Positions 1 through 8,397 of a DNA stretch of 64,000 bases are shown here, in pieces. The notes beneath the pieces are model-generated. The model was given only the letters and a program-made list of their open reading frames with translations, ran no database searches and had not been told where the DNA came from. The translations under genes were made by a program, and so were the position numbers. Each line of letters begins with the position of its first letter. Within the stretch, counting starts at the first letter, position 1. Origin of the DNA: Bacillota bacterium (GTDB taxonomy: Bacteria; Bacillota; Sulfobacillia; JAJZYS01; JAJZLH01); NCBI GenBank assembly GCA_021850485.1, contig JAJZLY010000014.1, positions 1 through 64,000 of the forward strand, in the 5' to 3' direction.

Positions 1-92
1 TCTGGAGCAAGCCCCAGAGAATCGCACGACTTGCATGTCTTAGGCACGCCGCCAGCGTTCGTCCTGAGCCAGGATCAAACTCTCAGCCAAAA
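1..92 (-). rRNA. 16S ribosomal RNA, 5' end only (partial)
   Basis: The complement reads GAGTTTGATCCTGGCTCAG at 64-82 followed by GACGAACGCTGGCGGCGTGC, the universally conserved start of bacterial 16S rRNA. The gene is transcribed leftward and leaves the window at position 1, so only about 90 nt are visible. The mature 5' end is placed near 92 by analogy with other 16S genes. The run GACGAACGCTGGCGGC is widespread in Bacillota and related phyla. It lies downstream of lysS, an arrangement well known in Bacillota. Confidence 0.96.
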
Positions 93-190
93 TGGCCGAG
101 GACGTTTCCTCTGGCTTTTATGTGAAATATGCCCCCCCGTGAGGAGGGGACTTGGGTCGGAGTTTACAGACCGTTGGTCGTTCTCTCGCA

Positions 191-260
191 ATGTCCGGTT
201 TTCAAAGACCACAGCCGAGGGCCGGACTTTTACCATACCCCCCGACAGGGGCTCCGTCAA
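191..260 (-). promoter_or_regulatory. rRNA operon promoter and leader box
   Basis: On the complement there is a TTGACG -35 element (255-260), a 17 nt spacer and a TATGGT -10 element (232-237), firing toward the 16S gene. Downstream in the transcript, 191-210 reads GGTCTTTGAAAACCGGACAT, which resembles the TTCTTTGAAAACT leader element that precedes 16S genes in many Bacillota and is linked to antitermination and processing. A weaker second promoter (TTGTGT at 311-316, 17 nt, TAGATT at 288-293) may lie upstream. Two short GC hairpins (251-266, 269-280) sit around the -35 region. The rest of 93-383 shows no gene. Confidence 0.6.
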
Positions 261-383
261 GGGAGCCCGCCGTGAGGCGGCTCGACTAATCTATCAAAGC
301 GGGGGGACCGACACAACACCTAATCCAAAATTCTTCTGTGCGATCTGGCCCAGCCGTGCGGAGTCTCTGCCGCGAGTCCTGTG

Positions 384-728
384 CTAGTTGCCCCAGATCA
401 GGAGGGACAACACGTCCAGACGCATCATGTCCTCTTGGCTGCCCTTGATCCTAAGTGCTCCGGCTAGATACGGCTCGGTCGGCGACGACTGGCCGAGGAA
501 GATCTCGCGCAGGGTCTGCTCGGGTGCCATCAGGACAATGTCCGCACTGGCGCTAAGCCCTGCCTGCACCGCCATATCGCCGCCCTGATAGACCAGGTGC
601 GCAGCTTCTGAGCTGTCGTCTGGCATCAGGTTGATGGTCCGGTTCCAGTCCCGGTTCATCTTCTTGAGACGCTCGTCGGCATTCACCCGCTGGCCAAAGG
701 CGGCCAATGCCTCGCTTAGCGCACTCAC
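384..728 (-). CDS. SCP2 sterol-carrier-domain protein
   Basis: This 114-residue protein resembles a stand-alone SCP-2 sterol-transfer domain: an N-terminal helix, a central DWNRTINLMPDDSSEAAHLV strand-turn region, and a C-terminal lipid-pocket segment (PEQTLREIFLGQSSPTEPYLAGALRIKG, where SCP-2 domains typically have a G-x-L-x-x-x-G turn). Such domains bind hydrophobic ligands; the ligand here is unknown. The start is the second of two GTG codons: AGGAGG at 736-741 lies 7 nt from the GTG at 726-728 but only 1 nt from the GTG at 732-734. It follows the stop of the preceding gene by 2 nt (or overlaps it as GTGA), so it is translated as the last gene of the greA-lysS run before the rRNA operon. 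Confidence 0.7.
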   Translation of the reverse strand: MSALSEALAAFGQRVNADERLKKMNRDWNRTINLMPDDSSEAAHLVYQGGDMAVQAGLSASADIVLMAPEQTLREIFLGQSSPTEPYLAGALRIKGSQEDMMRLDVLSLLIWGN

Positions 729-730
729 CG

Positions 731-1639
731 TCACGCCTCCTGAATCTGAGTTAGGTTCGGGCCCAGGGCCAGACGATCCAGCCAGTCGTCCCAGACCATG
801 GTGTCCAAGTCATCTCGGCCCTTTTCGGCCAAGGCGACGATGGCAGCCTCCAGCATGTTGGTCCCGAAGGACCGGCCATCCACCACTGGCGTGGTGGTCA
901 CCAGCAGCCGGGCGCCGCGCGTTTTGAGCATCTGAACGTCCTCTGCGGTGGTGGTATTGGTCAAGATGATTTTGCCCGCCAGATCGGGCGCCAGATAGCG
1001 GCGGATCAGCAGCCAGTCGCCGGCGATCAGATCCGCCGCCTCGTAGTATTCATTGAACTTGGGGTCCGGCTCGACCTCTTGCGCCTTGCCCTGCGGGTAG
1101 AGCATGGCCAGCGGCAGCTTGGCCATCTCCGGCAGCAGCTTGTGGGCAATCTCGGCCAGTTCCTCCAAGGTGGTGATCGGATAGGGGATGCCCATGGAAA
1201 AGATCATGTCGCCGAAGACGGTTGGGCAGCCCGCCGCCGATAGCGCCTGGGCCATGCCGAAGCGGTCGGCCGCCGACACCATCAGCACCCGGGTGTCAGC
1301 GTCGATCACCCCTTGGCGAACCAGTTCCTGAACCACCCGCCGTTCCAGTGTGGCCTTGATGCTGGACCCGTCGACCACTGGCGTCTTCGTGGCTGCTTCG
1401 ATCAGGCGCATGCCATCGCGCACCACGTAGCGCTGGCCACCGGCGTATAGATAGACGTCCAGCCCGCCGAGCCCGATGGCGTCGACGTGACCGTCCAGCT
1501 CGCGGATCCGGGCCTCGGCTCGGGCAACGTCGCCGTCGGTCCCTTCGCGGGAAATCTCCAGGGTTTCGCCCAAAAAGTTCATTTCAGCCGTCTTGTCCCG
1601 CCGCGCCGAGCCCAGCGAGACGCTGACTACCCGCTTCAC
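731..1639 (-). CDS. Conserved protein annotated in relatives as quinate 5-dehydrogenase-like; function uncertain
   Basis: A 302-residue cytosolic protein beginning VKRVVSVSLGSARRDKTAEM. Related proteins in high-GC Bacillota carry the name quinate 5-dehydrogenase, as I recall it, but I see no N-terminal GxGxxG Rossmann motif and no shikimate-dehydrogenase signature, so the name should not be taken as a proven reaction. The motif IGLGGLDVYLYAGGQRY and the repeated VVDG segments (near residues 90 and 250) suggest a two-lobed alpha/beta fold. The GTG start overlaps the lysS stop as GTGA (1636-1639), with GGAG 5 nt upstream, which shows translational coupling to lysS. Confidence 0.5.
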   Translation of the reverse strand: MKRVVSVSLGSARRDKTAEMNFLGETLEISREGTDGDVARAEARIRELDGHVDAIGLGGLDVYLYAGGQRYVVRDGMRLIEAATKTPVVDGSSIKATLERRVVQELVRQGVIDADTRVLMVSAADRFGMAQALSAAGCPTVFGDMIFSMGIPYPITTLEELAEIAHKLLPEMAKLPLAMLYPQGKAQEVEPDPKFNEYYEAADLIAGDWLLIRRYLAPDLAGKIILTNTTTAEDVQMLKTRGARLLVTTTPVVDGRSFGTNMLEAAIVALAEKGRDDLDTMVWDDWLDRLALGPNLTQIQEA

Positions 1640-3105
1640 AACGGCTCCGGCCGATTGCGCAGCAACGGAAACGGCAGCACATCGCGGATCGACGGCTGGT
1701 CGGTGACCAGCATCACCAGCCGGTCGATGCCGATCCCCAGCCCGCCGGCCGGCGGCATACCGTGCTCCAGCGCGGTCAGGAAATCCTCGTCGAAGGCGTG
1801 CGCCTCTTCATCGCCAGCTCCCCTGGCTGCCTCTTGCTCCACAAAGCGCCGCCGCTGGTCGATCGGGTCATTCAACTCGGCGTAGCCGTTTCCCAGCTCC
1901 CTACCGAGGCAAAAGGGCTCAAAGCGATGGGTGAGGTGGGCGGCCAGTGGCTGCGCCTTGGCCAGCGGACTGATCGCCAGCGGGTAGTCAGTCAGGAACG
2001 AGGGCTGTTGCAGCAAGGGCTCGGCATAGCGTTCGAAGAAGCCGTCGATCACCTTGGCGAAGGACTTGCCGTCGACTGCCAGACCGCGCTGGCGGGCCGC
2101 CTGCCGCCAGTCCTCCTCGGAGGTCAAGGTCGCCAGATCCAGCTGCGCCTCGTCCTGCAGTACCTGAGCCAAAGAGATGCGCCGCCACGGTGCCGTGAAA
2201 TCCAGCCTGGTCCCTTGATAAGTCAAGATCGAGCTGCCCGTCAGACGCTCGATCACGCCACCGATCAGCCGCTCAGTCAGCTCCATCATCACCGTCTCGT
2301 CAGCAAACGCTTGGTAGACCTCGAGCAGAGTGAACTCGGGGTTGTGAAAGCTGTCCAGTCCCTCGTTTCGAAAGATCCGGCCAAGTTCGTAAACCTTGTG
2401 CATGCCACCCACCAGGAGCCGCTTCAGATACAGCTCAGTGGCGATCCGCAGATAGACCTCTTGGTCCAGGGCGTGGTGATGGCTGACGAAGGGGCGAGCC
2501 GCGGTACCGGTGGCGACCGGCGTCAGGATCGGCGTATCGACCTCAACAAAACCCATCTCGTCCAACTCCGTGCGGATCTCGCGCATCACGTCGGCTCGGC
2601 GGCGGAAGATCGCTCTCACCTCAGGGTTGGCGATCATGTCCAGGTAGCGTTGGCGGTAGCGCAGATCCTGATCCTGTAGGCCGTGCCACTTGGCAGGCAG
2701 CGGCCGCAGCGCCTTGGCCAGCATGGTCAAGCCGGACACTTCGAGCGTTGGCTCGCCGCGCCGGGTGCGGATCAGTTCTCCCTCGACCCCCACGATATCG
2801 CCCAGGTCCAGTAGCTCCACCAGTCCATAGTCTGCCTTTAACAGATCGGACTTGAGGTGCAGCTGGAGGAGGGCGGAGCCGTCGTCGAGGTCGGCGAAGG
2901 CGGCAGCGCCATGGCTACGGATGGCCTTCAGCCGGCCCGCTAGCCGATGGTGCTCGCCCAGGTGCTGATCGAAGGCAGCAAGTAGATCTGCGGCTTCGGC
3001 GCTGATCAGGTAACGGGCGCCATAGGGCTCAATGCCGCGGGCGTAAAGCGCCTGAAGCCGCTCCAGGCGAGACGGCTCCTCCCATTCCGGCGGCTTGCGG
3101 CCCAC
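1636..3105 (-). CDS. lysS: Lysyl-tRNA synthetase, class II
   Basis: Charges tRNA-Lys with lysine in the cytoplasm. The 489-residue product has the N-terminal OB-fold anticodon-binding domain (about residues 50-135) and the class II catalytic core. Motif 2 is ELGRIFRNEG (about 240-249) and motif 3 is GGLGIGIDRLVML near the C-terminus, with the NPEFTLLEVYQAF stretch after motif 2 typical of LysRS. The start is GTG at 3103-3105, immediately after greA. Its stop overlaps the next gene as GTGA. The position upstream of a 16S gene is a Bacillota hallmark. Length is normal for the family. Confidence 0.97.
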   Translation of the reverse strand: MGRKPPEWEEPSRLERLQALYARGIEPYGARYLISAEAADLLAAFDQHLGEHHRLAGRLKAIRSHGAAAFADLDDGSALLQLHLKSDLLKADYGLVELLDLGDIVGVEGELIRTRRGEPTLEVSGLTMLAKALRPLPAKWHGLQDQDLRYRQRYLDMIANPEVRAIFRRRADVMREIRTELDEMGFVEVDTPILTPVATGTAARPFVSHHHALDQEVYLRIATELYLKRLLVGGMHKVYELGRIFRNEGLDSFHNPEFTLLEVYQAFADETVMMELTERLIGGVIERLTGSSILTYQGTRLDFTAPWRRISLAQVLQDEAQLDLATLTSEEDWRQAARQRGLAVDGKSFAKVIDGFFERYAEPLLQQPSFLTDYPLAISPLAKAQPLAAHLTHRFEPFCLGRELGNGYAELNDPIDQRRRFVEQEAARGAGDEEAHAFDEDFLTALEHGMPPAGGLGIGIDRLVMLVTDQPSIRDVLPFPLLRNRPEPL

Positions 3106-3111
3106 AGCGCA

Positions 3112-3594
3112 CTACCCCTTCTTGACAGCCACGACCTTGAGTTTGAACGTCCCGCCGGGAGCCGGCACGGAGACTTCATCGCCGGGCTTGTGTCCGAGTA
3201 GCGCCCGCCCTACCGGCGACTCATTGGAGATGCGGTTGTGGTCAGGGTCGGCCTCGGCCGAACCGACGATGGTGTAGGTCAACGTCTGTCCCAATACCTT
3301 GTCTTCCACCGTGACCTGAGCGCCAACCGCCACCTCGTGCGGGCGACCTTTTGGCATCTCAATCAGCACCGCGTTGCGGATCATTCGATCCAATGTCAAG
3401 ATGCGACCCTCAATGAACGCCTGCTCGTTCTTGGCGTCTTCATACTCCGAGTTCTCCGAGATGTCACCCAGCTCGCGGGCCTGCCGGATGCGCTCGGCGA
3501 CTTCGCCGCGGCGCACTGTCTTGAGGGTCTCCAACTCATCTTCCAGCTTCTTCAGTCCCTCTGGCGAGAGCAGGACTTCTTTGTCCACGCTCAT
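3112..3594 (-). CDS. greA: Transcription elongation factor GreA
   Basis: GreA rescues backtracked RNA polymerase by stimulating transcript cleavage. The 160-residue protein has the N-terminal coiled coil (about residues 5-75) with the signature GDISENSEYEDAKNEQAFIEGRI, whose acidic D and E residues at the coiled-coil tip reach the polymerase active site. The C-terminal FKBP-like domain ends in SPVGRALLGHKPGDEV. The ATG at 3592-3594 is chosen because AGGAGG lies 8 nt upstream; a longer reading frame to 3630 would include the ribosome binding site. It starts a greA-lysS-731..1639-SCP2 run and has its own strong promoter at 3676-3705. Confidence 0.97.
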   Translation of the reverse strand: MSVDKEVLLSPEGLKKLEDELETLKTVRRGEVAERIRQARELGDISENSEYEDAKNEQAFIEGRILTLDRMIRNAVLIEMPKGRPHEVAVGAQVTVEDKVLGQTLTYTIVGSAEADPDHNRISNESPVGRALLGHKPGDEVSVPAPGGTFKLKVVAVKKG

Positions 3595-3644
3595 AACTCT
3601 GGCCTCCTGTTGTGACGAGCACCGACACAATGATAAGGAGCGAA

Positions 3645-3662
3645 GAGGGGCCAGTGCCCCTC
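3645..3662 (-). promoter_or_regulatory. Hairpin in the greA 5' untranslated region
   Basis: A 7 bp stem (3645-3651 with 3656-3662) and a 4 nt loop, GAGGGGC-ACTG-GCCCCTC on the transcript strand, begins only a few nt after the predicted greA start site. It has no T-run and so is not a terminator. It could stabilise the 5' end of the mRNA; function not shown. Confidence 0.35.
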
Positions 3663-3675
3663 CTCATCCGGGCGA

Positions 3676-3705
3676 ATTATAGGGAACTGACGGGGGACCT
3701 GTCAA
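3676..3705 (-). promoter_or_regulatory. Consensus sigma-70-type promoter of greA-lysS
   Basis: On the complement, TTGACA (3700-3705) and TATAAT (3676-3681) are separated by 18 nt, a perfect match to both housekeeping boxes. Transcription would start near 3669 and read into greA. It is the best promoter in the window. Confidence 0.85.
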
Positions 3706-3731
3706 CGAAGCCACACGCCAACTTGGGCGCC

Positions 3732-5684
3732 TCAGGGGAGCTCGATCCAGGTGTGGCCGCCATCTGTGGTCTCGAACAACCTTCCGTTGGCGGTGGTCAG
3801 AAATCCCTGGCGGAGCGAGAGGAAAGAGAACGAGAAGACGTTGAACCGGCCGGTCGGCAGCGCCTGACTGGACCAGTTGCGACTACCGATCGTGGCGCTG
3901 AGCAGCTGGCCGTTGGGAGCGTTTGCCGCTCCTGTGAAGGCGACGGCAATCGCCGCCTGGCCGCCGGGGACCGCTGCCAGCAGCCCGTAGGTCCCCTGCC
4001 TCCACGCCGGCAGACCAGTCTCGAAGGCTGGATTGGCCAGCGCCGCCGCACACGCCAGCATCGGATAGCCCCAGGTCAAGGCGAACATCACCAGCGGCGA
4101 GTTCTCTGTCAATTGGGTCCAGTGGCGGCCACCGTCTCTAGTCGCCCATAGCACACTGGCTCCAGCTGGGCTGAACATGCTGGCACACCCGGCTTGCGGC
4201 GAAGCAAAAGCGATGGCGTCGAGCTGGCCTGCCTGAGCCATGGCGGCCACCGGCTGCCAACTGCGGCCACCGTTTCGAGTTTCCGACAAGGCGCCGTTCA
4301 CACCGGCTCCGAAGCCAGTGCTGGCACTGACGAAGGCTAGGGAGAAGGCGCTGGCGTCGCCAGCAAAGGGCGCACCCGCACCTGAACCGGGGGTTCCGGC
4401 CGGCAGCTGTCCGACCTGGTGCCAGGTCCTGCCGCCGTCCGCTGTCTTCAGCACCGCCCTGCCGTCGGTGGCAGTTGCCAGTCCAAATCCAATCTGGGGA
4501 CTGACGAAGGAGATGCCGCCCACCGGGTTTGGCGACACCAGACGAGAGGCCACCTGCCACGTCTGTCCTCCGTCTTCGGTGGTGAGAATCAGTGACAGCC
4601 CGGGACTTGGATAGGCCACGATCATGCCCGTCTCAGCGTTTGCAAAGCTCATGCCAATGGGACTCATGCCGGACAGCCCCGCCATGGCGGTGGCGCTAGA
4701 GGTGAAACTATGGCCACCGTCTTGAGTGAAGCCAAAGAACACCGTACCTCCGTTACCACAGGCTTCACAGCTGCCGAGCACATACGCCGACTGGCTACCC
4801 ACAGCCACCATGGTGACAGGAGAAGAGCCGGGCGCCTGAGCCGCGCCTTGCGGGTTGCCAGGCGCCGGTCCGCCGCCGGCGGTCGAGTCCACGGCCACCG
4901 CGTTCCAGCTGTGGCCGCCATTTGTCGAATGGAAGATGTCGTATGACTCCTGACTCATCCCAGCCTGACCATACAATTCCATCCACAGCCCGGATGCGGC
5001 GCAGTGGAGCTCTCCCGATAGCCAGTTGCCGGGCACCGTGTTCAGGCTCTGCCAGCTGTCTCCGCCATCTCCAGTGGTGTAAAGCGTGCCTGGCGCGTCT
5101 GTGCCCTGGGTGGTGGCCGAGGGTGCGCCCAGGGCGAAGCCGATGCGACTGGATGTGAAGCACATGGAGACAGCGTGGATCGGTGTGCTCAATGGCGACC
5201 AGCTGGCTCCCCCGTCGGCGGTGACAACAACTGGACCAGGCGTCATCGGACTGACTCCCAAGCGCAGCCCGAACCCGCGAGTGGCGTTCAAGAAGACCAC
5301 CTGGGTGAACTGGGCTTTCGGGTTTACGGCCCGCCAGGTCGCACCGGCGTCTTGGCTTTGGTACAGGGCGCGATTGGTGAGGGCGAACACCAGTTGCGCG
5401 CTGACTTGGTCGAAACTGCTCACGCTCCCAGATGGATAAGCCACCGGCACCCAACTGCGCCCATCGTTGCTGGTTCTCAAGATGACGCCGAGTCCTCCTG
5501 CCAGGCTGACGGTCGGGCTCAGCATCGCCACCGCCGCCAGCTCTGGAGTCTTGGCCGGCGGCCGCACGGCGAGCGACGTCTCAAGCGCCGGTCGGCTGGG
5601 CGGCGGGCTGGCGACGCTGCCGCAGGCGGAAAGCACCAAGAGGATGCATGCGACGGTCGACCAGCGAACGGGATGCATGCTCAT
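3732..5684 (-). CDS. Lipoprotein with YCF48/BNR-type beta-propeller repeats
   Basis: A secreted lipoprotein of 650 residues. The N-terminus (MSMHPVRWSTVACILLVLSACGS) is a signal peptide with a lipobox ending in Cys. The rest is built from roughly a dozen repeats of the Asp-box/BNR type: T-x-D-G-G-x-(S/T)-W is recognisable as TADGGASW, TGDGGDSW, TEDGGQTW, TADGGRTW, TRDGGRHW and TTDGGHTW. Such proteins fold as one or two beta-propellers on the outer face of the membrane; the YCF48/HCF136 family is the best-known relative. No substrate can be inferred. The start at 5684 has GGAGG 10 nt upstream. It lies 138 nt before greA, which has its own promoter. Confidence 0.8.
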   Translation of the reverse strand: MSMHPVRWSTVACILLVLSACGSVASPPPSRPALETSLAVRPPAKTPELAAVAMLSPTVSLAGGLGVILRTSNDGRSWVPVAYPSGSVSSFDQVSAQLVFALTNRALYQSQDAGATWRAVNPKAQFTQVVFLNATRGFGLRLGVSPMTPGPVVVTADGGASWSPLSTPIHAVSMCFTSSRIGFALGAPSATTQGTDAPGTLYTTGDGGDSWQSLNTVPGNWLSGELHCAASGLWMELYGQAGMSQESYDIFHSTNGGHSWNAVAVDSTAGGGPAPGNPQGAAQAPGSSPVTMVAVGSQSAYVLGSCEACGNGGTVFFGFTQDGGHSFTSSATAMAGLSGMSPIGMSFANAETGMIVAYPSPGLSLILTTEDGGQTWQVASRLVSPNPVGGISFVSPQIGFGLATATDGRAVLKTADGGRTWHQVGQLPAGTPGSGAGAPFAGDASAFSLAFVSASTGFGAGVNGALSETRNGGRSWQPVAAMAQAGQLDAIAFASPQAGCASMFSPAGASVLWATRDGGRHWTQLTENSPLVMFALTWGYPMLACAAALANPAFETGLPAWRQGTYGLLAAVPGGQAAIAVAFTGAANAPNGQLLSATIGSRNWSSQALPTGRFNVFSFSFLSLRQGFLTTANGRLFETTDGGHTWIELP

Positions 5685-5871
5685 CGGCGTTAGGCCTCCA
5701 TAGCGTGGGGACACGAAGACTGACCACGAGATGGACCCATTCTACTGATCAGATCCGCTCACCTGGACTCAAGGTTCCCGTGCAGTCCAGCCGTAGTGCC
5801 GACAGGGATCATTCGCCCGGCCTTCGAAGCTAAGAGCCTTGGGTCAGTCGCAGTCGTTAGGAGGACCACTG

Positions 5872-6540
5872 ATGCAGTTGCGCTATCTGGGGCACGCTGC
5901 AGCTCACCTCACGGTAGGTGGGGCTGCGATTTATGTCGATCCCTTTTTGACCGGCAATCCCCTCGCCCCGCCCGGTGCCGCAGACCTGCCGTGCGATTTC
6001 GTCCTGCTCAGCCACTACCACTCAGACCATCTGGGCGACACGGTCGAACTCGCCAAGCGCAACCAGGCCACTGTGCTCACGACCAACGAGATCGCCCTGG
6101 AGTTGCAGAGTCAGGGCGTGCAGGCCGTCGGCATGCACATCGGCGGGCACAAGGACTTCCCGTTCGGTCACCTCAAACTGGTGCTCGCCCAGCACGGCTC
6201 CGGCATCAGCGGCGGACTTGCCGCCGGCTTCGTGGTGGGGTCGGAGGGAAAGAAGGTGTACTTCGCCGGCGACACAGCGCTGTACAGCGACATGAAGCTA
6301 CTGAGACAACTGTGGGGCCCGATCGATCTCGCTCTGCTGCCGATCGGCTCGCACTACACCATGGACGCCAAAGACGCCCAGGTGGCAGTGGAGTGGATCG
6401 ATCCAACCTACGTGATTCCCATTCACTACGACACCTTTCCGGCCATCGAAGCGGACGGCGAGGCCTTCAAGCGGGCCGTCGAGTCCACCGGCCGCAGCCA
6501 CGTTGTGCTGCTGGCGCCCGGCGCCACCTTCGACCTCTGA
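5872..6540 (+). CDS. UPF0173 family metal-dependent hydrolase (metallo-beta-lactamase fold)
   Basis: A 222-residue cytosolic protein of the UlaG-like branch of the MBL superfamily. The metal-binding signature SHYHSDHLGD (about residue 45-54) gives HxHxDH, and further ligands are likely in FAGDTALYSDM (Asp) and IPIHYDTFP (His). The reaction is unknown for the family. The ATG at 5872 follows AGGAGG by 7 nt; a longer upstream frame lacks a ribosome binding site. It is divergent from the 3732-5684 lipoprotein and is followed at once by glycerate kinase. Confidence 0.88.
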   Translation: MQLRYLGHAAAHLTVGGAAIYVDPFLTGNPLAPPGAADLPCDFVLLSHYHSDHLGDTVELAKRNQATVLTTNEIALELQSQGVQAVGMHIGGHKDFPFGHLKLVLAQHGSGISGGLAAGFVVGSEGKKVYFAGDTALYSDMKLLRQLWGPIDLALLPIGSHYTMDAKDAQVAVEWIDPTYVIPIHYDTFPAIEADGEAFKRAVESTGRSHVVLLAPGATFDL

Positions 6541-6545
6541 GTGAA

Positions 6546-7664
6546 ATTCGGCCCCAGGTTTTGGTATGCCCCGCTTCGTACAAGGGGTTCGCGCTCGCCC
6601 ATGAGGCGGCCCGGGCCATGGCAGACGGTGTCCGCCAGGCTGGGGCCGATCCGATTGTGCTGCCGCTGGCTGACGGCGGAGAGGGCACGCTGTGGGCGCT
6701 GCACCGGGCCCGCGGCGGGTCCTGGCTAGCGGTTGAGACGGTCAACCCCTGGGGCCGGCGGATCACGGCCGCCCTCTTGCACTGGCCGCGAGACTCTACC
6801 GTGGTGGTGGAACTGGCACAGGCTGCCGGCTGGGCCACCGCCCACCGCCGGCAGCGGGCACCGCTAACCGCATCCACCTATGGGGTCGGCCTGTTACTTC
6901 GCGCCGCCCTTGATACAGGTGCCGCCAGGGTGATGGTGGCCCTGGGCGGCTCGCTGACCACCGACGCCGGCAGCGGTCTGATGAGTGCTCTGGGCGTGCG
7001 ATTTCTCGACGCCCGGGGGCAGGTTCTGCCGCCGGGCGGAGCTGCCCTCGCCGACCTTGAGTCAATCGACTGGTCAGGTCTTGATCGTCGGCTGGGCTCG
7101 GTGCAACTGGTCGCCCTTACCGATGTAGACAACCCGTTGACCGGGGTGGACGGGGCGGCTCGCACCTTCGCCCGCCAAAAGGGGGCCAGCGCCGATGATG
7201 TCGAGATCTTGGAACTGGCGCTGTGTCGGTTTCAGGAAGTGGCCGGAGGCGCTCACGTCGCAAGCGGCTCGGGCACCGGCGCAGCCGGCGGTAGCGGTGC
7301 GGCGCTGAAACTGCTGGGCGCCACTGTGACGCCGGGCAGCCGTAGCATCATGGAGTTGATCGACTTTGTCGGCCAGTTGACACTGGCCCAGGCGCTGATC
7401 ACCGGTGAAGGTCGCTTCGACCATCAGAGCCTACACGGCAAGGCGCCAGCTGTGGCCCTAGCCGCCGCCCAGGCCGCCGCAAAACCGAGTTGCCTGATCG
7501 TCGGCAAGCGCAGTTTTGAGCTGCACGAAGAGGACGCCGCCACCTTCGTCTTGGATTTGGCGCCACCGCAGATGGCCCTGCCTGAGGTCCGACGGCAGAT
7601 CCAGGGCCTGTTTCGACAGCGCGCTGAGCAGGCAACCCGCTGGCTACTGGCCTCGGCTGGCTAG
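6546..7664 (+). CDS. Glycerate kinase (GarK/GlxK type), start codon non-canonical or frameshifted
   Basis: Phosphorylates D-glycerate (2- or 3-phosphoglycerate product). Family motifs are VLVCPASYKG at the N-terminus (equivalent to IVIAPDSFKG), VLPLADGGEGT, MVALGGSLTTDAGSG, TDVDNPLTG and ITGEGRFDHQSLHGKAP. About 372 residues, near the usual length. No ATG, GTG or TTG lies in frame near the expected start: candidates are CTG at 6537 (forming CTGA with the previous stop), ATT at 6546 (listed here), or TTG at 6561, which would cut into the first strand. The GTG at 6541 is out of frame, but one more A in the following AAA run would give V-K-I-R-P-Q-V-L-V. It shares the palindromic CTAG (7661-7664) with the opposing M50 protease gene, both stops being TAG. 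Confidence 0.85.
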   Translation: MRPQVLVCPASYKGFALAHEAARAMADGVRQAGADPIVLPLADGGEGTLWALHRARGGSWLAVETVNPWGRRITAALLHWPRDSTVVVELAQAAGWATAHRRQRAPLTASTYGVGLLLRAALDTGAARVMVALGGSLTTDAGSGLMSALGVRFLDARGQVLPPGGAALADLESIDWSGLDRRLGSVQLVALTDVDNPLTGVDGAARTFARQKGASADDVEILELALCRFQEVAGGAHVASGSGTGAAGGSGAALKLLGATVTPGSRSIMELIDFVGQLTLAQALITGEGRFDHQSLHGKAPAVALAAAQAAAKPSCLIVGKRSFELHEEDAATFVLDLAPPQMALPEVRRQIQGLFRQRAEQATRWLLASAG

Positions 7665-8392
7665 GCAATCCCTTGCAGCATCACCATGCCGATCACCGAC
7701 AGCACCAGCAGGCTGAGCCAGACCACTAGGGCCAAGATCCGGTCCCTGGCCGAGACCTGGTAGTAGCGGGGATCGGCCGGGGCGCGCACCCGGGCGAAGA
7801 ACTCGACGCCGATGATGATGGCGATCAGCACGGCGAAGAAGGAGTGAATGAAGATCACGACGGCCGCCAGCACCGGTAGCCCCACCCACCACAGCCGGCG
7901 GTCGACCGCTGCCACCATGCGGCCGCCATCCAGCGGCGAGATCGGGATCAGGTTGAAGGCCTGCAGGAAAAACCCGATATAGGCGATCGTGCCAAAGAGC
8001 GGATTGCCGGTGGAGATGAACAACCAGGCCGCCAGCGCCGACGCCAGCCATCCGGCTACCGGTCCGCCACCGGCCACGAACGCCTCGTCGGCCGCTGACT
8101 GCGGATTGCGGCTTAGGAAGATGGCCGCCCCCATGAACGGGACAAACACAGGAGGCGGCGCTGGCAAGCCCTTGATCCGCAACGCCGCCACGTGGCCCAT
8201 CTCGTGGATGGCCAAGATCAGGACAAAGCCTATGGCGAACGGGAACCCAAAGGCCCAGCCGTAGACAAAGACAGAACCCAGCACACTGAGCAGGCTGAAC
8301 AGGAGCTTGAACTTCACGGCGAAGGCCACCACGGCGCTCAGCCAGCCAGCCCACCAGCGGCGTTTTACCGGCTGCGCCGGCTGGTACTCCAC
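7661..8392 (-). CDS. Site-2-protease family (M50) intramembrane metalloprotease
   Basis: A 243-residue polytopic membrane protein. The zinc motif HEMGH (about residues 63-67) lies in a membrane segment and the third ligand motif NLIPISPLDGGR near residue 147 matches the NxxPxxxLDGG signature. No PDZ domain is present, so it belongs to the compact group rather than RseP. About six hydrophobic segments are visible. Substrate unknown; relatives cleave membrane-bound regulators. The GTG start lies 5 nt after the etfA stop without a strong Shine-Dalgarno, so it may be translated by coupling. Confidence 0.88.
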   Translation of the reverse strand: MEYQPAQPVKRRWWAGWLSAVVAFAVKFKLLFSLLSVLGSVFVYGWAFGFPFAIGFVLILAIHEMGHVAALRIKGLPAPPPVFVPFMGAAIFLSRNPQSAADEAFVAGGGPVAGWLASALAAWLFISTGNPLFGTIAYIGFFLQAFNLIPISPLDGGRMVAAVDRRLWWVGLPVLAAVVIFIHSFFAVLIAIIIGVEFFARVRAPADPRYYQVSARDRILALVVWLSLLVLSVIGMVMLQGIA

Positions 8393-8397
8393 TGCGG

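Noticed and set aside
1762-2679. 305-codon open frame antisense to lysS
   Set aside because: High-GC antisense shadow; lysS is certain on the other strand and this frame has no motif or ribosome binding site.
5739-5744. TAGAAT box upstream of the YCF48-type lipoprotein
   Set aside because: The nearest TTGA-like box is about 22 nt away, too far for a normal spacer.
5796-6536. Long open frame upstream of glycerate kinase
   Set aside because: It is the out-of-frame shadow of the UPF0173 gene; the peptide is Arg-rich and without similarity.
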